Part shown: positions 1 through 8,468 of the stretch, in pieces
Numbering within the stretch: the first letter of the stretch is position 1
Layout: every line of letters begins with the position of its first letter
Origin: Pseudomonadota bacterium
GTDB lineage: Bacteria > Pseudomonadota > Gammaproteobacteria > Steroidobacterales > Steroidobacteraceae
DNA: 64,000 nucleotides
Reading direction: 5' to 3'
NCBI GenBank assembly: GCA_021838635.1
Contig: JAKCDC010000010.1
Coordinates: 1 to 64,000, forward strand
Translations under genes and position numbers: made by a program
Notes under the pieces: generated by a model
What the model was told of the DNA's origin: nothing
Databases searched by the model: none
Seen by the model: only the letters and a program-made list of their open reading frames with translations

Positions 1-520
1 CCTCGCGCCGACCGCGAGCACAACCGCGGCGCTGGCCATGGGCGATGCGCTGGCGGTGGCGGTTTTGGACGCCCGCGGCTTCACCCAGCAGGACTTTGCC
101 CGCTCGCACCCCGGTGGCACGCTCGGGCGCCAGCTGCTGCTGCGGGTCGAGCAGCTGATGCGCACCGGGGCGGCCTTGCCCGAAGTACGCCCCGAGGCGC
201 CGCTCGGCCTGGGGTTGCTCGAGATGTCGCGCAAAGGACTCGGCATGACCGTCATCACCGATGCCGAACACCGTATCTGCGGGGTGTTCACCGATGGCGA
301 CCTGCGCCGCGCGCTGGATCGGCGAATCGATGTGCACCGTGCGACGATGCGCGAGGTCATGACCTCGCCCGGCAAGAGCATCGGCCCGCGGGAACTGGCC
401 GCCGAGGCGGTCCATCAGATGGAAGTGCACCGCATCACCGCGCTGCCGGTCGCCGACGCGCAGGGCCGCCTGGTCGGGGCGCTCAACGTGCACGACTTGT
501 TCCGCGCCGGCGTCGTATGA
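1..520 (+). CDS. kdsD: Arabinose-5-phosphate isomerase, C-terminal part (cut by window edge)
   Basis: Interconverts D-ribulose 5-phosphate and D-arabinose 5-phosphate, the first committed step of Kdo synthesis for LPS, in the cytoplasm. The reading frame is already open at base 2 and about 172 residues are visible. The opening residues LAPTASTTAALAMGDALA and the following SHPGG are the end of the SIS sugar-isomerase domain of KdsD. The rest holds two CBS repeats with FTDGDLRR in the first and MEVHRITALPV in the second. The true start lies upstream of the window. kdsC begins 19 bases after the stop and acts later in the same pathway. The family assignment is firm; only completeness is unknown. 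Confidence 0.93.
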   Translation, partial: LAPTASTTAALAMGDALAVAVLDARGFTQQDFARSHPGGTLGRQLLLRVEQLMRTGAALPEVRPEAPLGLGLLEMSRKGLGMTVITDAEHRICGVFTDGDLRRALDRRIDVHRATMREVMTSPGKSIGPRELAAEAVHQMEVHRITALPVADAQGRLVGALNVHDLFRAGVV

Positions 521-539
521 GCCGCGCGTCGAGTCGTTC

Positions 540-1037
540 ATGAGCGTCGATCCCGCCCGCGTGCGCGTGTTGATTCTGGACGTCGACGGCGTCCTCACCG
601 ACGGGCGGCTCTACTACGGTGCGCGCGGCGAGGCACTGAAGGTGTTTCACGTGCGCGACGGGGCAGGACTGAAGGCGCTCGCCGCGGCAGGCGTAACCCT
701 CGCGGTGATCTCCGGGCGCCGCTCGGCCATGACACGCCAGCGCTGCCGGGAACTTGGCATCCGCCACGTGTTGCAGGGCGTCAGCGACAAGGCGGCAGCC
801 CTCGCACGGCTGTGCGCGCGGCTGCGCGTGGGGCCGGCCGAGTGCGCCTGCATCGGGGACGACACGCCGGATGTTGCACTGATGCGACTCGTCGGCCTGT
901 CCTTTGCGGTGGCCGACGCGCACGATGCGGCGCGGACGGCTGCCGACGCCGTCACCCGCCTGCCGGGCGGCCTCGGGGCGGTGCGCGAGGTATGCGACCA
1001 GCTGCTCGCCGCCCGCCAGGGAGGCGAATCGGCGTGA
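540..1037 (+). CDS. kdsC: 3-deoxy-D-manno-octulosonate 8-phosphate phosphatase
   Basis: Removes the phosphate from Kdo 8-phosphate to give free Kdo, a cytoplasmic step before CMP activation. The 165-residue protein has the compact C0-type HAD fold expected for this tetrameric enzyme. HAD motif I is DVDGVLTD at residues 14-21 (nucleophile Asp14, acid/base Asp16), the motif II region is ISGR near 57-60, Lys84 fits motif III, and GDDTPD at 106-111 is motif IV. The length matches the family (about 170-190). It follows kdsD and its TGA overlaps the lptC start in a TGATG junction, which suggests translational coupling of Kdo synthesis and LPS transport. Confidence 0.95.
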   Translation: MSVDPARVRVLILDVDGVLTDGRLYYGARGEALKVFHVRDGAGLKALAAAGVTLAVISGRRSAMTRQRCRELGIRHVLQGVSDKAAALARLCARLRVGPAECACIGDDTPDVALMRLVGLSFAVADAHDAARTAADAVTRLPGGLGAVREVCDQLLAARQGGESA

Positions 1038-1597
1038 TGTACCGCGTCTTTGCCGTGCTCACCGTGGTGGCCGTGATCATCGGCTCGCTGCTGCTGGCGC
1101 GCCAGAACCGCGCACCGCAAGCCTCGACGGTGCGACGTACGGACACCAGCGAGGGCTACTCGGCCCGCGACGTGCAGCTGATCGAAACCGGCAAGAACGG
1201 TCTGCCGCTGTACACGATCAACGCCGCCACGATCCGCCAGCTGCCACGCCGAGATCAGGTGCGGCTGACGCAGGTTGCGCTCACGTTCCAGGATCCGAGC
1301 GGCAATCACTGGTCGGCGACGGCCCAGCGCGGAGCGATCATGCGCGACACGGACCGGGTGCAGCTTGCCGGCGACGTGCATGTGCTTGCGGCGCTGAACG
1401 GTTCGCACGCCCCGATTCGGATCCGTACCGACGCGCTGACCTTCGACAGCCGCGCCGATGTGGTCCGCAGCGACGACCCGGTGACCCTGCTGTGGGCCGG
1501 ACAGACGCTCGAGGCCACCGGGCTTGCGGTGAACTTGAAGGCCCACCGACTGCATTTAGAATCCAAGGTCCATGCCCTCGTTACGCTCTCGCACTAA
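1037..1597 (+). CDS. lptC: LPS export ABC transporter periplasmic protein LptC
   Basis: Bitopic inner-membrane protein that passes LPS from the LptBFG transporter to LptA in the periplasm. The start chosen is the ATG sharing one base with the kdsC stop; it gives 186 residues, close to the E. coli length of 191. Residues 1-22 form a single membrane anchor (MYRVFAVLTVVAVIIGSLLL), and the rest is a beta-rich periplasmic domain. The C-terminal segment covering DALTFDSRADVVRSDDPV is typical of the LptC/OstA fold. An open frame runs further upstream inside kdsC but lacks the anchor at its start, so it was not used. The 3' end overlaps lptA by 26 bases. Confidence 0.9.
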   Translation: MYRVFAVLTVVAVIIGSLLLARQNRAPQASTVRRTDTSEGYSARDVQLIETGKNGLPLYTINAATIRQLPRRDQVRLTQVALTFQDPSGNHWSATAQRGAIMRDTDRVQLAGDVHVLAALNGSHAPIRIRTDALTFDSRADVVRSDDPVTLLWAGQTLEATGLAVNLKAHRLHLESKVHALVTLSH

Positions 1598-2276
1598 GTC
1601 CTGGTTGCTCGGCGGCGCGCTCTGCGGCCTCGCCGGTTCCGTTCTGGCCGCCTCGGCGCCCAGGACCGCCCAGGCGCCGACACCGCGCGCCAAACCGCTG
1701 TTCAACGCACACGGCACCTACACGTTCGATGCTGCCTCGTCGGAGATCGACTACAAATCGCACACCGGTGCGTTCCACAAGATCACGATCCAGCAGGGCA
1801 AGATCACCGTCGTGGCGAACCGGGCTCATGCGAGTGGTCTGGGCCGGCCGGACGGCGAGTGGACGCTGCAGGGCAATGTCCAGGTGCACGCGCCGCCGCA
1901 TGGAAGCCTGACCTCGGACCAGGCAGTGGTCCAGATCAACGACAGCCAAATCGCCCGCGTGACGGTCACCGGTTCGCCGGCGCAGTTCAGGCAGCAGAGC
2001 GCCCAGGGCAGGATTACCCAGGGACACGCCAACCAGATCATCTACAACGTCACGGCGGGCACGGTGCACCTGAGCCAGAAGGCCTGGGTCGCCGTCGGCC
2101 GGGACAAATTCAGCGGGCCATCGATTCTTTACAACATCATCCAGGAGCGGATTCAGGCGACCTCCAGCGGCTCCGGCGAGCGGGTGCACATCACCATCGC
2201 ACCGCGCAAGCGTTCGCACCGCGGGTCACCCCCCGGCCCTGCACGCGCGCCACAGCCCGCCGGACGGTCCTCCTGA
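1572..2276 (+). CDS. lptA: LPS transport periplasmic protein LptA
   Basis: Periplasmic bridge protein that polymerises between LptC and LptD and carries LPS across the periplasm. The 234-residue product begins with a basic stretch and a hydrophobic signal segment (about residues 12-27) followed by an Ala-X-Ala type cleavage region. The OstA-like domain begins near [18 protein letters not shown] and continues through [20 protein letters not shown]. The C-terminal 20 or so residues are Pro/Arg-rich and probably disordered. The gene starts inside lptC and its stop overlaps the lptB start (TGATG), so lptC-lptA-lptB is one tightly coupled unit. Confidence 0.92.
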   Translation: MPSLRSRTKSWLLGGALCGLAGSVLAASAPRTAQAPTPRAKPLFNAHGTYTFDAASSEIDYKSHTGAFHKITIQQGKITVVANRAHASGLGRPDGEWTLQGNVQVHAPPHGSLTSDQAVVQINDSQIARVTVTGSPAQFRQQSAQGRITQGHANQIIYNVTAGTVHLSQKAWVAVGRDKFSGPSILYNIIQERIQATSSGSGERVHITIAPRKRSHRGSPPGPARAPQPAGRSS

Positions 2277-2998
2277 TGTCGCTGCGCGCCACCGGTCTTG
2301 AGAAACGCTACGGCTCGCGCACGGTCCTGCGCGGACTGGACATCGAGGTCGCCAGCGGCGAGGTGGTCGGACTGCTCGGCCCAAACGGCGCCGGCAAGAC
2401 CACGGCCTTCTACATGATGGTCGGACTCGTCCGCTGCGATGCCGGCAGCATCCAGCTCGGCGAGCGCGACATCACCCGCCTGCCGGTGCACCGGCGCGCG
2501 CAGCTCGGCCTGGGCTATCTGCCCCAGGAAGCCTCGGTGTTCCGCCGCCTGTCGGTTGAGAGCAACGTACTGTCGATCCTCGAGACACGCGCGGACCTCG
2601 ACCGCGCCGCCCGCGAGCAACGCCTGGAGGAGCTGCTCGATGAGCTGCGCATTGGACATGTGCGCCGCAGCCTCGGGCTGTCGCTCTCCGGAGGCGAGCG
2701 ACGGCGCGTGGAGATCGCGCGCGCGCTCGCCGCTGAACCGCGTTTCATGCTGCTGGATGAACCATTCGCCGGCGTCGATCCGCTCTCGGTGCTCGACATC
2801 CAGCGCATCATCCGCGAACTCACCGAGCGCGGCATCGGGGTGCTGATCACCGACCACAACGTGCGCGAAACGCTAGGGGTGTGCTCGCGCGCATACATCG
2901 TCAATCAGGGAACTGTGATCGCTGCCGGAAACGCCGAAGAAATCCTTGCCAATCCCCAGGTCCGTGAGGTGTACTTGGGCGAGTCGTTTCGCTTGTGA
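2276..2998 (+). CDS. lptB: LPS export ABC transporter ATP-binding protein LptB
   Basis: Cytoplasmic ATPase that powers LPS extraction by the LptFG membrane subunits. The 240-residue length equals that of E. coli LptB. Walker A is GPNGAGKT at 35-42, the Q-loop region is YLPQEASVF, the ABC signature is LSGGERRR, Walker B is [13 protein letters not shown] and the switch histidine lies in LITDHNVRE. The start chosen overlaps the lptA stop; the longer frame upstream covers lptA out of frame and is not plausible. lptF and lptG are not in the window, which is usual because they sit elsewhere. Confidence 0.96.
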   Translation: MSLRATGLEKRYGSRTVLRGLDIEVASGEVVGLLGPNGAGKTTAFYMMVGLVRCDAGSIQLGERDITRLPVHRRAQLGLGYLPQEASVFRRLSVESNVLSILETRADLDRAAREQRLEELLDELRIGHVRRSLGLSLSGGERRRVEIARALAAEPRFMLLDEPFAGVDPLSVLDIQRIIRELTERGIGVLITDHNVRETLGVCSRAYIVNQGTVIAAGNAEEILANPQVREVYLGESFRL

Positions 2999-3083
2999 GG
3001 TGTCTGCCGGCGCACCGGCCGCAGCCGCAATCATCCGTCTCATCCGCAGCCCCAGGACAGCCGCGACCGCCCTCCATGCCGCC

Positions 3084-4547
3084 ATGTTAAAACCCTCACT
3101 GCAGCTCAAGCTGGGTCAGCAACTGACCATGACCCCGCAGCTGCAGCAGGCGATCCGGCTTCTGCAGCTGCCGGCGCTCGAGCTTCAAGCGCACATCCGC
3201 GAACTGCTTGAAACCAATGTCATGCTCGAGCCGGTGGACGAGGGCGAGAGCGACGGGGAGCTGCCCGATGAGGCCGAGGCAGGCGAAGCCACCCAGCCCG
3301 CCGAGCCGGCCCGGGAGAGCGAGGCGGCGGCGCAGGGGCCCGAGGAGACGGTCGAGGTCCTCGACGAGGACTGGAGCAGCCAGAGCGCGGGCTCCGCGGA
3401 GTCCACCTGGAACGGTGAGGACGATGACCGTCAGCAGGATATCGCCGATGCCGCCGGCCAGTCCCTGCAGGAATACCTGCTCTGGCAGATCGAGCTGGCT
3501 CGCCTCGCCCCGCGCGAGCTCGCCATCGCGCGGGCCATCATCGATGCGGTCAATGATGACGGCTACCTGATCGAACCGCTCCAGGACATCGCCGAGACAC
3601 TCAAGCCCGAAGTGCAGTGCACCGGCGAGGACGTCGAAGCGGTGCTCGGTCGGGTTCAGGCGCTCGACCCGGCTGGCGTATGCGCCCGCAGCATTGGGGA
3701 GTGCATCGAGCTGCAGCTGCGCCAGCTCGATCAGTCCACCCCGGGGATGGACACGGCCATCGCAATTGCACGCCACCATCTGGAGCGGCTGGCTGGGCGC
3801 GACCTGGCGGCGCTGAAGCGTGAGCTGCACACCAGTGAGGAAGATCTCGCCGAGGCGCTCGCGCTGGTGCGCTCCTGCCATCCGCGGCCGGGCGCGACAA
3901 TCAGCACGAGTGCGCCGCAATACGTCGTCCCGGATGTATTCGTGCGCCGCGGCGATCGCGGTTGGCTCGTCGAGATCAATGCCGCAACCCTGCCGCGAGT
4001 CCGCCTCAACCACGGCTACGCCAACCTGCTCGGCCGCAGTGCGAGTCATGCGAGCCTGCGCGCGCAGTTGCAGGAGGCCCGTTGGCTGCTGAAGAGCCTG
4101 GAGATCCGGCACGAGACGCTGATCAAAGTCGCCCGCTGCATCGTGGAGCGGCAGGTCGCCTTCCTGGAGCAGGGTGATGAGCACATGCGCCCGATGATCC
4201 TCAAGGACATCGCCGAGGCGGTCGGGATGCACGAGTCGACCATCTCGCGCGTCACCTCCGGCAAGTACATGCACACCCCGCGCGGTGTTTTCGAACTTCG
4301 CTACTTCTTTTCAAGTCAGATAGAAGGTGCGGACGGCTCGGGGACCTCCTCGACTGCCATCCGCGCCAAGATCAGGAAGCTGGTCAAAGAAGAGGCACCG
4401 CTCGCACCGCTGAGCGATGGACGCATCGCCGAGCTGCTCTCCGGCGAGGGCATCCCGGTGGCACGCCGCACGGTGGCAAAATATCGCGAAGCGATGAACA
4501 TCCCCTCTTCCGGCGAGCGCAAACGCTCCGGATCAGCCCCGGTCTGA
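3084..4547 (+). CDS. rpoN: RNA polymerase sigma-54 factor
   Basis: Alternative sigma factor that recognises -24/-12 promoters and needs AAA+ activators. The 487-residue protein starts at an ATG 86 bases after lptB and opens with the Gln/Leu-rich activator-interacting region (LGQQLTMTPQLQQAIRLLQL). An acidic region II follows (about residues 45-110). Next come the core-binding domain, a helix-turn-helix (DIAEAVGMHESTISRVTSGK) and the RpoN box ARRTVAKYRE at about 460-469. An upstream in-frame start would add 46 residues with no RpoN similarity. The lptB-rpoN-hpf order is conserved in proteobacteria. Confidence 0.96.
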   Translation: MLKPSLQLKLGQQLTMTPQLQQAIRLLQLPALELQAHIRELLETNVMLEPVDEGESDGELPDEAEAGEATQPAEPARESEAAAQGPEETVEVLDEDWSSQSAGSAESTWNGEDDDRQQDIADAAGQSLQEYLLWQIELARLAPRELAIARAIIDAVNDDGYLIEPLQDIAETLKPEVQCTGEDVEAVLGRVQALDPAGVCARSIGECIELQLRQLDQSTPGMDTAIAIARHHLERLAGRDLAALKRELHTSEEDLAEALALVRSCHPRPGATISTSAPQYVVPDVFVRRGDRGWLVEINAATLPRVRLNHGYANLLGRSASHASLRAQLQEARWLLKSLEIRHETLIKVARCIVERQVAFLEQGDEHMRPMILKDIAEAVGMHESTISRVTSGKYMHTPRGVFELRYFFSSQIEGADGSGTSSTAIRAKIRKLVKEEAPLAPLSDGRIAELLSGEGIPVARRTVAKYREAMNIPSSGERKRSGSAPV

Positions 4548-4582
4548 ACAACGGATGATCGTCATCCTGGACTTCACGCGAT

Positions 4583-4587
4583 AGGAG
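4583..4587 (+). promoter_or_regulatory. Ribosome binding site that fixes the hpf start
   Basis: AGGAG lies directly against the first ATG (4588), leaving no spacer, but six bases before the second ATG (4594). Only the second ATG has a workable spacing, so the hpf start is placed at 4594. A six-base-pair stem (GGATGA/TCATCC at 4553-4567, loop of three) sits just upstream in the leader. Confidence 0.65.
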
Positions 4588-4593
4588 ATGACT

Positions 4594-4911
4594 ATGCAGC
4601 TCAACGTTACCGGTCACCACATCGAGATCACCCCCGCTCTGCGCGGCTACGTGGAGAAGAAGCTCGAGCGCATCGAGCGGCACTTTGAGCAGGTCATCGA
4701 TGTGCATTGCGTGCTCAGCGTGGAGAAACTGCGTCAGAAGGCCGAGGCGACCCTGCACGTGAGCGGTAATTCCATCCATGCCGATTCCACCGAGGAAAAC
4801 ATGTACGCGGCGATCGATCTGCTGGCCGACAAGCTCGACCGGTGCATCAAGAAGCACAAGGAGAAGCTCACCGATCACCACGCGCTCGAGGTGCGCATGC
4901 TGCGCGCCTGA
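4594..4911 (+). CDS. hpf: Ribosome hibernation promoting factor, short form
   Basis: Binds the decoding centre of the 30S subunit and promotes dimerisation or silencing of idle ribosomes in slow growth. The 105-residue product starts MQLNVTGHHIEITPALRGYV, the usual N-terminus of the HPF/YfiA family, and contains the basic patch KLRQKAEATLHVSGNSIHAD. It ends soon after the S30AE fold, so it is a short HPF without the C-terminal dimerisation domain of long HPF. The start at 4594 is preferred over 4588 because of Shine-Dalgarno spacing. It lies between rpoN and rapZ. Confidence 0.93.
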   Translation: MQLNVTGHHIEITPALRGYVEKKLERIERHFEQVIDVHCVLSVEKLRQKAEATLHVSGNSIHADSTEENMYAAIDLLADKLDRCIKKHKEKLTDHHALEVRMLRA

Positions 4912-4932
4912 GCGGCGAGGACGGCACACCCC

Positions 4933-5814
4933 GTGCGCATCATCGTCTTGAGCGGGCTGTCGGGTTCGGGCAAGAGCGTGGCGTTGCGCATGCTCGAGGA
5001 CCTGGACTACTACTGCATCGATAACATTCCGGCCGCCCTGCTCAAGCCGTTCATCGCGCACGCGGTGCGCAGTCCCGAACAGACCTACGGGCGGGCGGCC
5101 GTGGGCGTCGATGCGCGCAACAGCGTCGCGGAAATCGCCATCGTACCGCAGCTGATCGACGAGCTACGCCGCAGCGGCATCGACTGCGAGGTCATCTTCC
5201 TCACGGCCGCCGATGAGGTGCTGCTGCGCCGCTTCGCCGAAACACGCCGCACTCACCCGATGGGCCGCGGCAGCCGCGACCTGAGCAGCGCGATCGCGCT
5301 GGAGCGGCGGCTGATGGATCCAATCGCCCAGGCGGCGGATCTGGTGATCGACACCTCGCACATGGGCATGCACAAGCTGCGCGACCTGATCGCTGAACGG
5401 CTCGGGGAACCGCGTGGCGGCCGGCTGTCGGTGACATTCGAGTCCTTCGGCTTCAAGCACGGGATACCCGGTGACGCCGATTTCGTGTTCGATGCCCGCT
5501 CGCTGCCGAACCCCTACTGGGAACCGGCGCTGCGCGCCCTCACGGGCCGCGATGCCCAAGTGATCAGCTTTCTCGAACGCCACTCCGACGTGGCGCGCCT
5601 GATCGATGACATCGCCACCTTCATCAACGCGCGCATTCCGGAATACCAGGCGAGCAACCGTGGCTATCTCACCGTGGCGATCGGTTGCACCGGCGGGCAG
5701 CATCGCTCCGTCTATATCGTCGAGCGTCTCACCCAGCGCTTCGCCGAAACGCACCCGCGCGTACGGGCCCGGCACACGGGGCTGCGCAGCGAGGCGGCGG
5801 CGGAGAGCCGCTGA
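4933..5814 (+). CDS. rapZ: RNase adapter protein RapZ
   Basis: Nucleotide-binding RNA-binding protein; in E. coli it delivers the GlmZ small RNA to RNase E and so controls glucosamine-6-phosphate synthase. The 293 residues match the family length (about 285). Walker A is GLSGSGKS at 8-15 and the conserved C-terminal core contains IGCTGGQHRSVYIVERL. The GTG start gives the standard N-terminus MRIIVLSGLSGSGKS. In E. coli ptsN lies between hpf and rapZ and npr follows it. Here only 21 bases separate hpf from rapZ and the next gene is convergent, so the PTS-Ntr genes are missing from the locus. Confidence 0.94.
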   Translation: MRIIVLSGLSGSGKSVALRMLEDLDYYCIDNIPAALLKPFIAHAVRSPEQTYGRAAVGVDARNSVAEIAIVPQLIDELRRSGIDCEVIFLTAADEVLLRRFAETRRTHPMGRGSRDLSSAIALERRLMDPIAQAADLVIDTSHMGMHKLRDLIAERLGEPRGGRLSVTFESFGFKHGIPGDADFVFDARSLPNPYWEPALRALTGRDAQVISFLERHSDVARLIDDIATFINARIPEYQASNRGYLTVAIGCTGGQHRSVYIVERLTQRFAETHPRVRARHTGLRSEAAAESR

Positions 5815-5817
5815 AGC

Positions 5818-7029
5818 TCAGCCGGACTGCGCGGCTGCGGCGGCCGCGGCCGGCTCGCCGCTCACGAACGCGGTCAGTTGCTCGCGCAACTGCATGGCGT
5901 CCTCGTAGCCCAACTCGATCAGGGCGCGCGTATACGGCGCTTCGAATGTCAGGTAGCTCGTCAACTGATGGCCGGAGACCTCCGGCCGTCCCCCGAGCAC
6001 GCGCAACAGCGCGCGCAAGCCGCGCGGCATGTCGGCTACGTGTCGCGCGGCGATGTCGCTCGGATCGATGCTGGGCGCCATCATGAACGTCTCTATCGGG
6101 CGCACGGCGCGCGTCTGCGGCGCGGCGCGCACCAGCTGATTGATGCGCTCGATGTGCTCCAGATCCCCGTACAGCTGGTCGGTGAACAGCGTATCGAGCA
6201 TGAAGCCGAACACCTCCCCGGGTGTCGGCATCGTCGCCGGCCGGCTCGAATCGGTGCCCGAGCCCTGTTCTGAACTCACCCCGATGATGAGCAGACGGTC
6301 CGCACCTAGATGGATCGGCGGGCTGAGCGGATTGAGTTGGCGCATCGAGCCATCGCCGAAGAATTCGCTACCGAGCTTCATCGGCGCGAACAGCAGCGGA
6401 ATCGCCACACTCGCCATGATGTGATCGATCGTCAGTTCGCTGCGTCGCCCGACGTGCTGCACGCGCGACCACTCGCCCACCTGCGAGGCGGCATCAAAGA
6501 ACGCAACCGATTCGCCCGTGGCGTAACTGGTGGCGCAGAGCGCGCAGGCACGCAGGTGTCCGCGCTCAATGCTGCGGCGAATGCCACTGATGTCGACTTC
6601 GCGTCCGAGCAGCTCGCGCAGCGGGCTGGTATCGAGCACCGACTTCGGCGGTGAGAGCACCAGGCCGCCCGAGAGCAGCGCGAGGGTCCAATGCAGGCCC
6701 CCGCGGACCATGTGCGGTCCGTCGACATAGAACACCTGCTCGGTGCGGAAGTTCGCCCAGACCCGCTCCAGCCCCGCCACGCCCTGGCGCCAGACGTGCG
6801 CCTGGGCCGCGAGCACGCTGGCGGCCACCGCACCGGCCGATGTGCCGACGATGATCTGGAAGGGATTGCGTGCGCGCGGCAGCATCTGCGCGAGTGCGCG
6901 CAGCACGCCGATCTGGTAGGCCGAGCGTGCGCCGCCGCCAGTGAGGACCAGCGCCACCACGGGGCGCCGCCGCGCGCCGCCCGCTGCTGCGGCCGGCGCG
7001 TCGGCATCGAACCCCGTCAGCGACACCAC
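5818..7029 (-). CDS. Patatin-like phospholipase family protein
   Basis: Predicted serine acyl hydrolase with a Ser-Asp dyad. The 403-residue protein has the oxyanion-hole glycines GGGARSAYQ at 31-39, the nucleophile elbow GTSAG with Ser64, and a candidate catalytic aspartate in the later DGSMRQLNPL segment (DG motif). No signal peptide is visible, so it is probably cytoplasmic or membrane-associated. The C-terminal 150 residues are outside the patatin core and are not assigned. It starts (GTG) four bases after the pyk stop and is likely co-transcribed with gap-pgk-pyk, although no metabolic link is obvious. The substrate cannot be read from the sequence. Confidence 0.85.
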   Translation of the reverse strand: MVSLTGFDADAPAAAAGGARRRPVVALVLTGGGARSAYQIGVLRALAQMLPRARNPFQIIVGTSAGAVAASVLAAQAHVWRQGVAGLERVWANFRTEQVFYVDGPHMVRGGLHWTLALLSGGLVLSPPKSVLDTSPLRELLGREVDISGIRRSIERGHLRACALCATSYATGESVAFFDAASQVGEWSRVQHVGRRSELTIDHIMASVAIPLLFAPMKLGSEFFGDGSMRQLNPLSPPIHLGADRLLIIGVSSEQGSGTDSSRPATMPTPGEVFGFMLDTLFTDQLYGDLEHIERINQLVRAAPQTRAVRPIETFMMAPSIDPSDIAARHVADMPRGLRALLRVLGGRPEVSGHQLTSYLTFEAPYTRALIELGYEDAMQLREQLTAFVSGEPAAAAAAAQSG

Positions 7030-7033
7030 GCTG

Positions 7034-8464
7034 TCAGGCCACCTCGAGGATCTGCAGGGAGTTGGTGCCGCCTTGCACGCCCGACTGCTCGCCCTTGGTG
7101 AGGATGACCAGATCCTTGCGCTCGACGAGTTTCAGCTCCAGCAGCCGCGTGAACAGCGTGTCATACAACTCCCCAGTTGACTTCGCACGGGTCACGTCGA
7201 AGATGACCGGGTACACGCCACGGAACATGGTCACACGCCGCCGGGTCGACTCATGGCGGGTGAAGGCGTAGATCGGGATATCTGAACGAATACGCGACAT
7301 CCACAGCGGAGTCGATCCGGACTCGGTCAGCGCGACGATGGCGCGCACCTTCATGTGGTTGGCCGCGTACATCACCGCCATGGCGATCGCTTCCTCGCTG
7401 TCGCCAAACTGCCCCTCGGTGCGGTGTCGCTCGTTGCCGAGCGAGACCTGGTACTTCTCCGCACCCTCGATGATCTGCGCCATCGCCTCGACGGCGCGCA
7501 CCGGGTAGCGGCCGGCGGCCGTTTCCGCCGACAGCATCACCGCGTCGGTTCCGTCCAGCACCGCATTGGCGACGTCGCTGGCCTCGGCGCGCGTCGGAAT
7601 CGGACTCTGGATCATCGACTCCATCATCTGCGTCGCGGTGATCACCACGCGGTTCTGCGCGCGCGTCTTGTGAATGATGGTCTTCTGCAGCCCGGTGAGT
7701 TCCGCATAGCCCATCTCGACGCCGAGGTCCCCGCGCGCCACCATGACGACGTCGGACGCCTTGATGATCGCATCGAGATTACTGATCGCCTCCTGGCGCT
7801 CGACTTTGGCGACGATACGCGTGTCGCGGCCGGCGCGGCGGGCCAGCGTGCGCGCCTGCTCGATGTCGTCCGAATCACGCGCGAAGGACACCGCGATGTA
7901 ATCAACGCTCTCCTCCACGGCGACACGGATGTCCTCCTTGTCCTTATCGGAAAGCGCCGGCGCGGAGATACCCCCGCCCTGGCGGTTGAGTCCCTTGCGG
8001 TTGGACAGTTCGCCGCCGACCCGCACGTGGGTGTGGATGCGCGTACCGGCCACCCGCTCGACGTCGAGTACGATCTGGCCGTCGTTCAGCAACAAGGTGT
8101 CCCCGCCCTTCACGTCGTGAATGAGGTTCTTGTAGGCCACCCCGACGCTCTCGAGCGTTCCGGCCTTCGGGTCGAGGGCCGTATCGAGCACGAATGGCTT
8201 GCCCTCGACGAGCATCACCTTGCCCTCGACGAAACTCTCGATGCGGATCTTCGGTCCAGCCAGATCGAGCAGCACCCCCACGCATCGATTGGCCCGGTTC
8301 GCCGCTTCACGCACCATCGCGAGGCGGCGGCGGCGGTCATCCACCGTACCGTGCGAGGCGTTCAGGCGCGCCACATCGAGGCCGGCGCGCATCATGTCCG
8401 TGAGGATCTGTACATCGTCTGTGGCCGGACCGACGGTCGCCACGATTTTGGTTCTTCTGAGCAT
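7034..8464 (-). CDS. pyk: Pyruvate kinase
   Basis: Converts phosphoenolpyruvate and ADP to pyruvate and ATP, the last step of glycolysis. The start MLRRTKIVATVGPATDD (ATG at 8464) gives 476 residues, the usual size for a bacterial enzyme. The open frame extends further upstream but only into sequence antisense to or overlapping pgk. The substrate/metal-binding region is VVMVARGDLGVEMG, followed by KTIIHKTRAQNRVVITATQM and the conserved PTRAEASDVANAVLDGTDAVMLS region. The C-terminal allosteric domain is present. It lies four bases after pgk in a gap-pgk-pyk-patatin operon. Confidence 0.95.
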   Translation of the reverse strand: MLRRTKIVATVGPATDDVQILTDMMRAGLDVARLNASHGTVDDRRRRLAMVREAANRANRCVGVLLDLAGPKIRIESFVEGKVMLVEGKPFVLDTALDPKAGTLESVGVAYKNLIHDVKGGDTLLLNDGQIVLDVERVAGTRIHTHVRVGGELSNRKGLNRQGGGISAPALSDKDKEDIRVAVEESVDYIAVSFARDSDDIEQARTLARRAGRDTRIVAKVERQEAISNLDAIIKASDVVMVARGDLGVEMGYAELTGLQKTIIHKTRAQNRVVITATQMMESMIQSPIPTRAEASDVANAVLDGTDAVMLSAETAAGRYPVRAVEAMAQIIEGAEKYQVSLGNERHRTEGQFGDSEEAIAMAVMYAANHMKVRAIVALTESGSTPLWMSRIRSDIPIYAFTRHESTRRRVTMFRGVYPVIFDVTRAKSTGELYDTLFTRLLELKLVERKDLVILTKGEQSGVQGGTNSLQILEVA

Positions 8465-8468
8465 ACGT

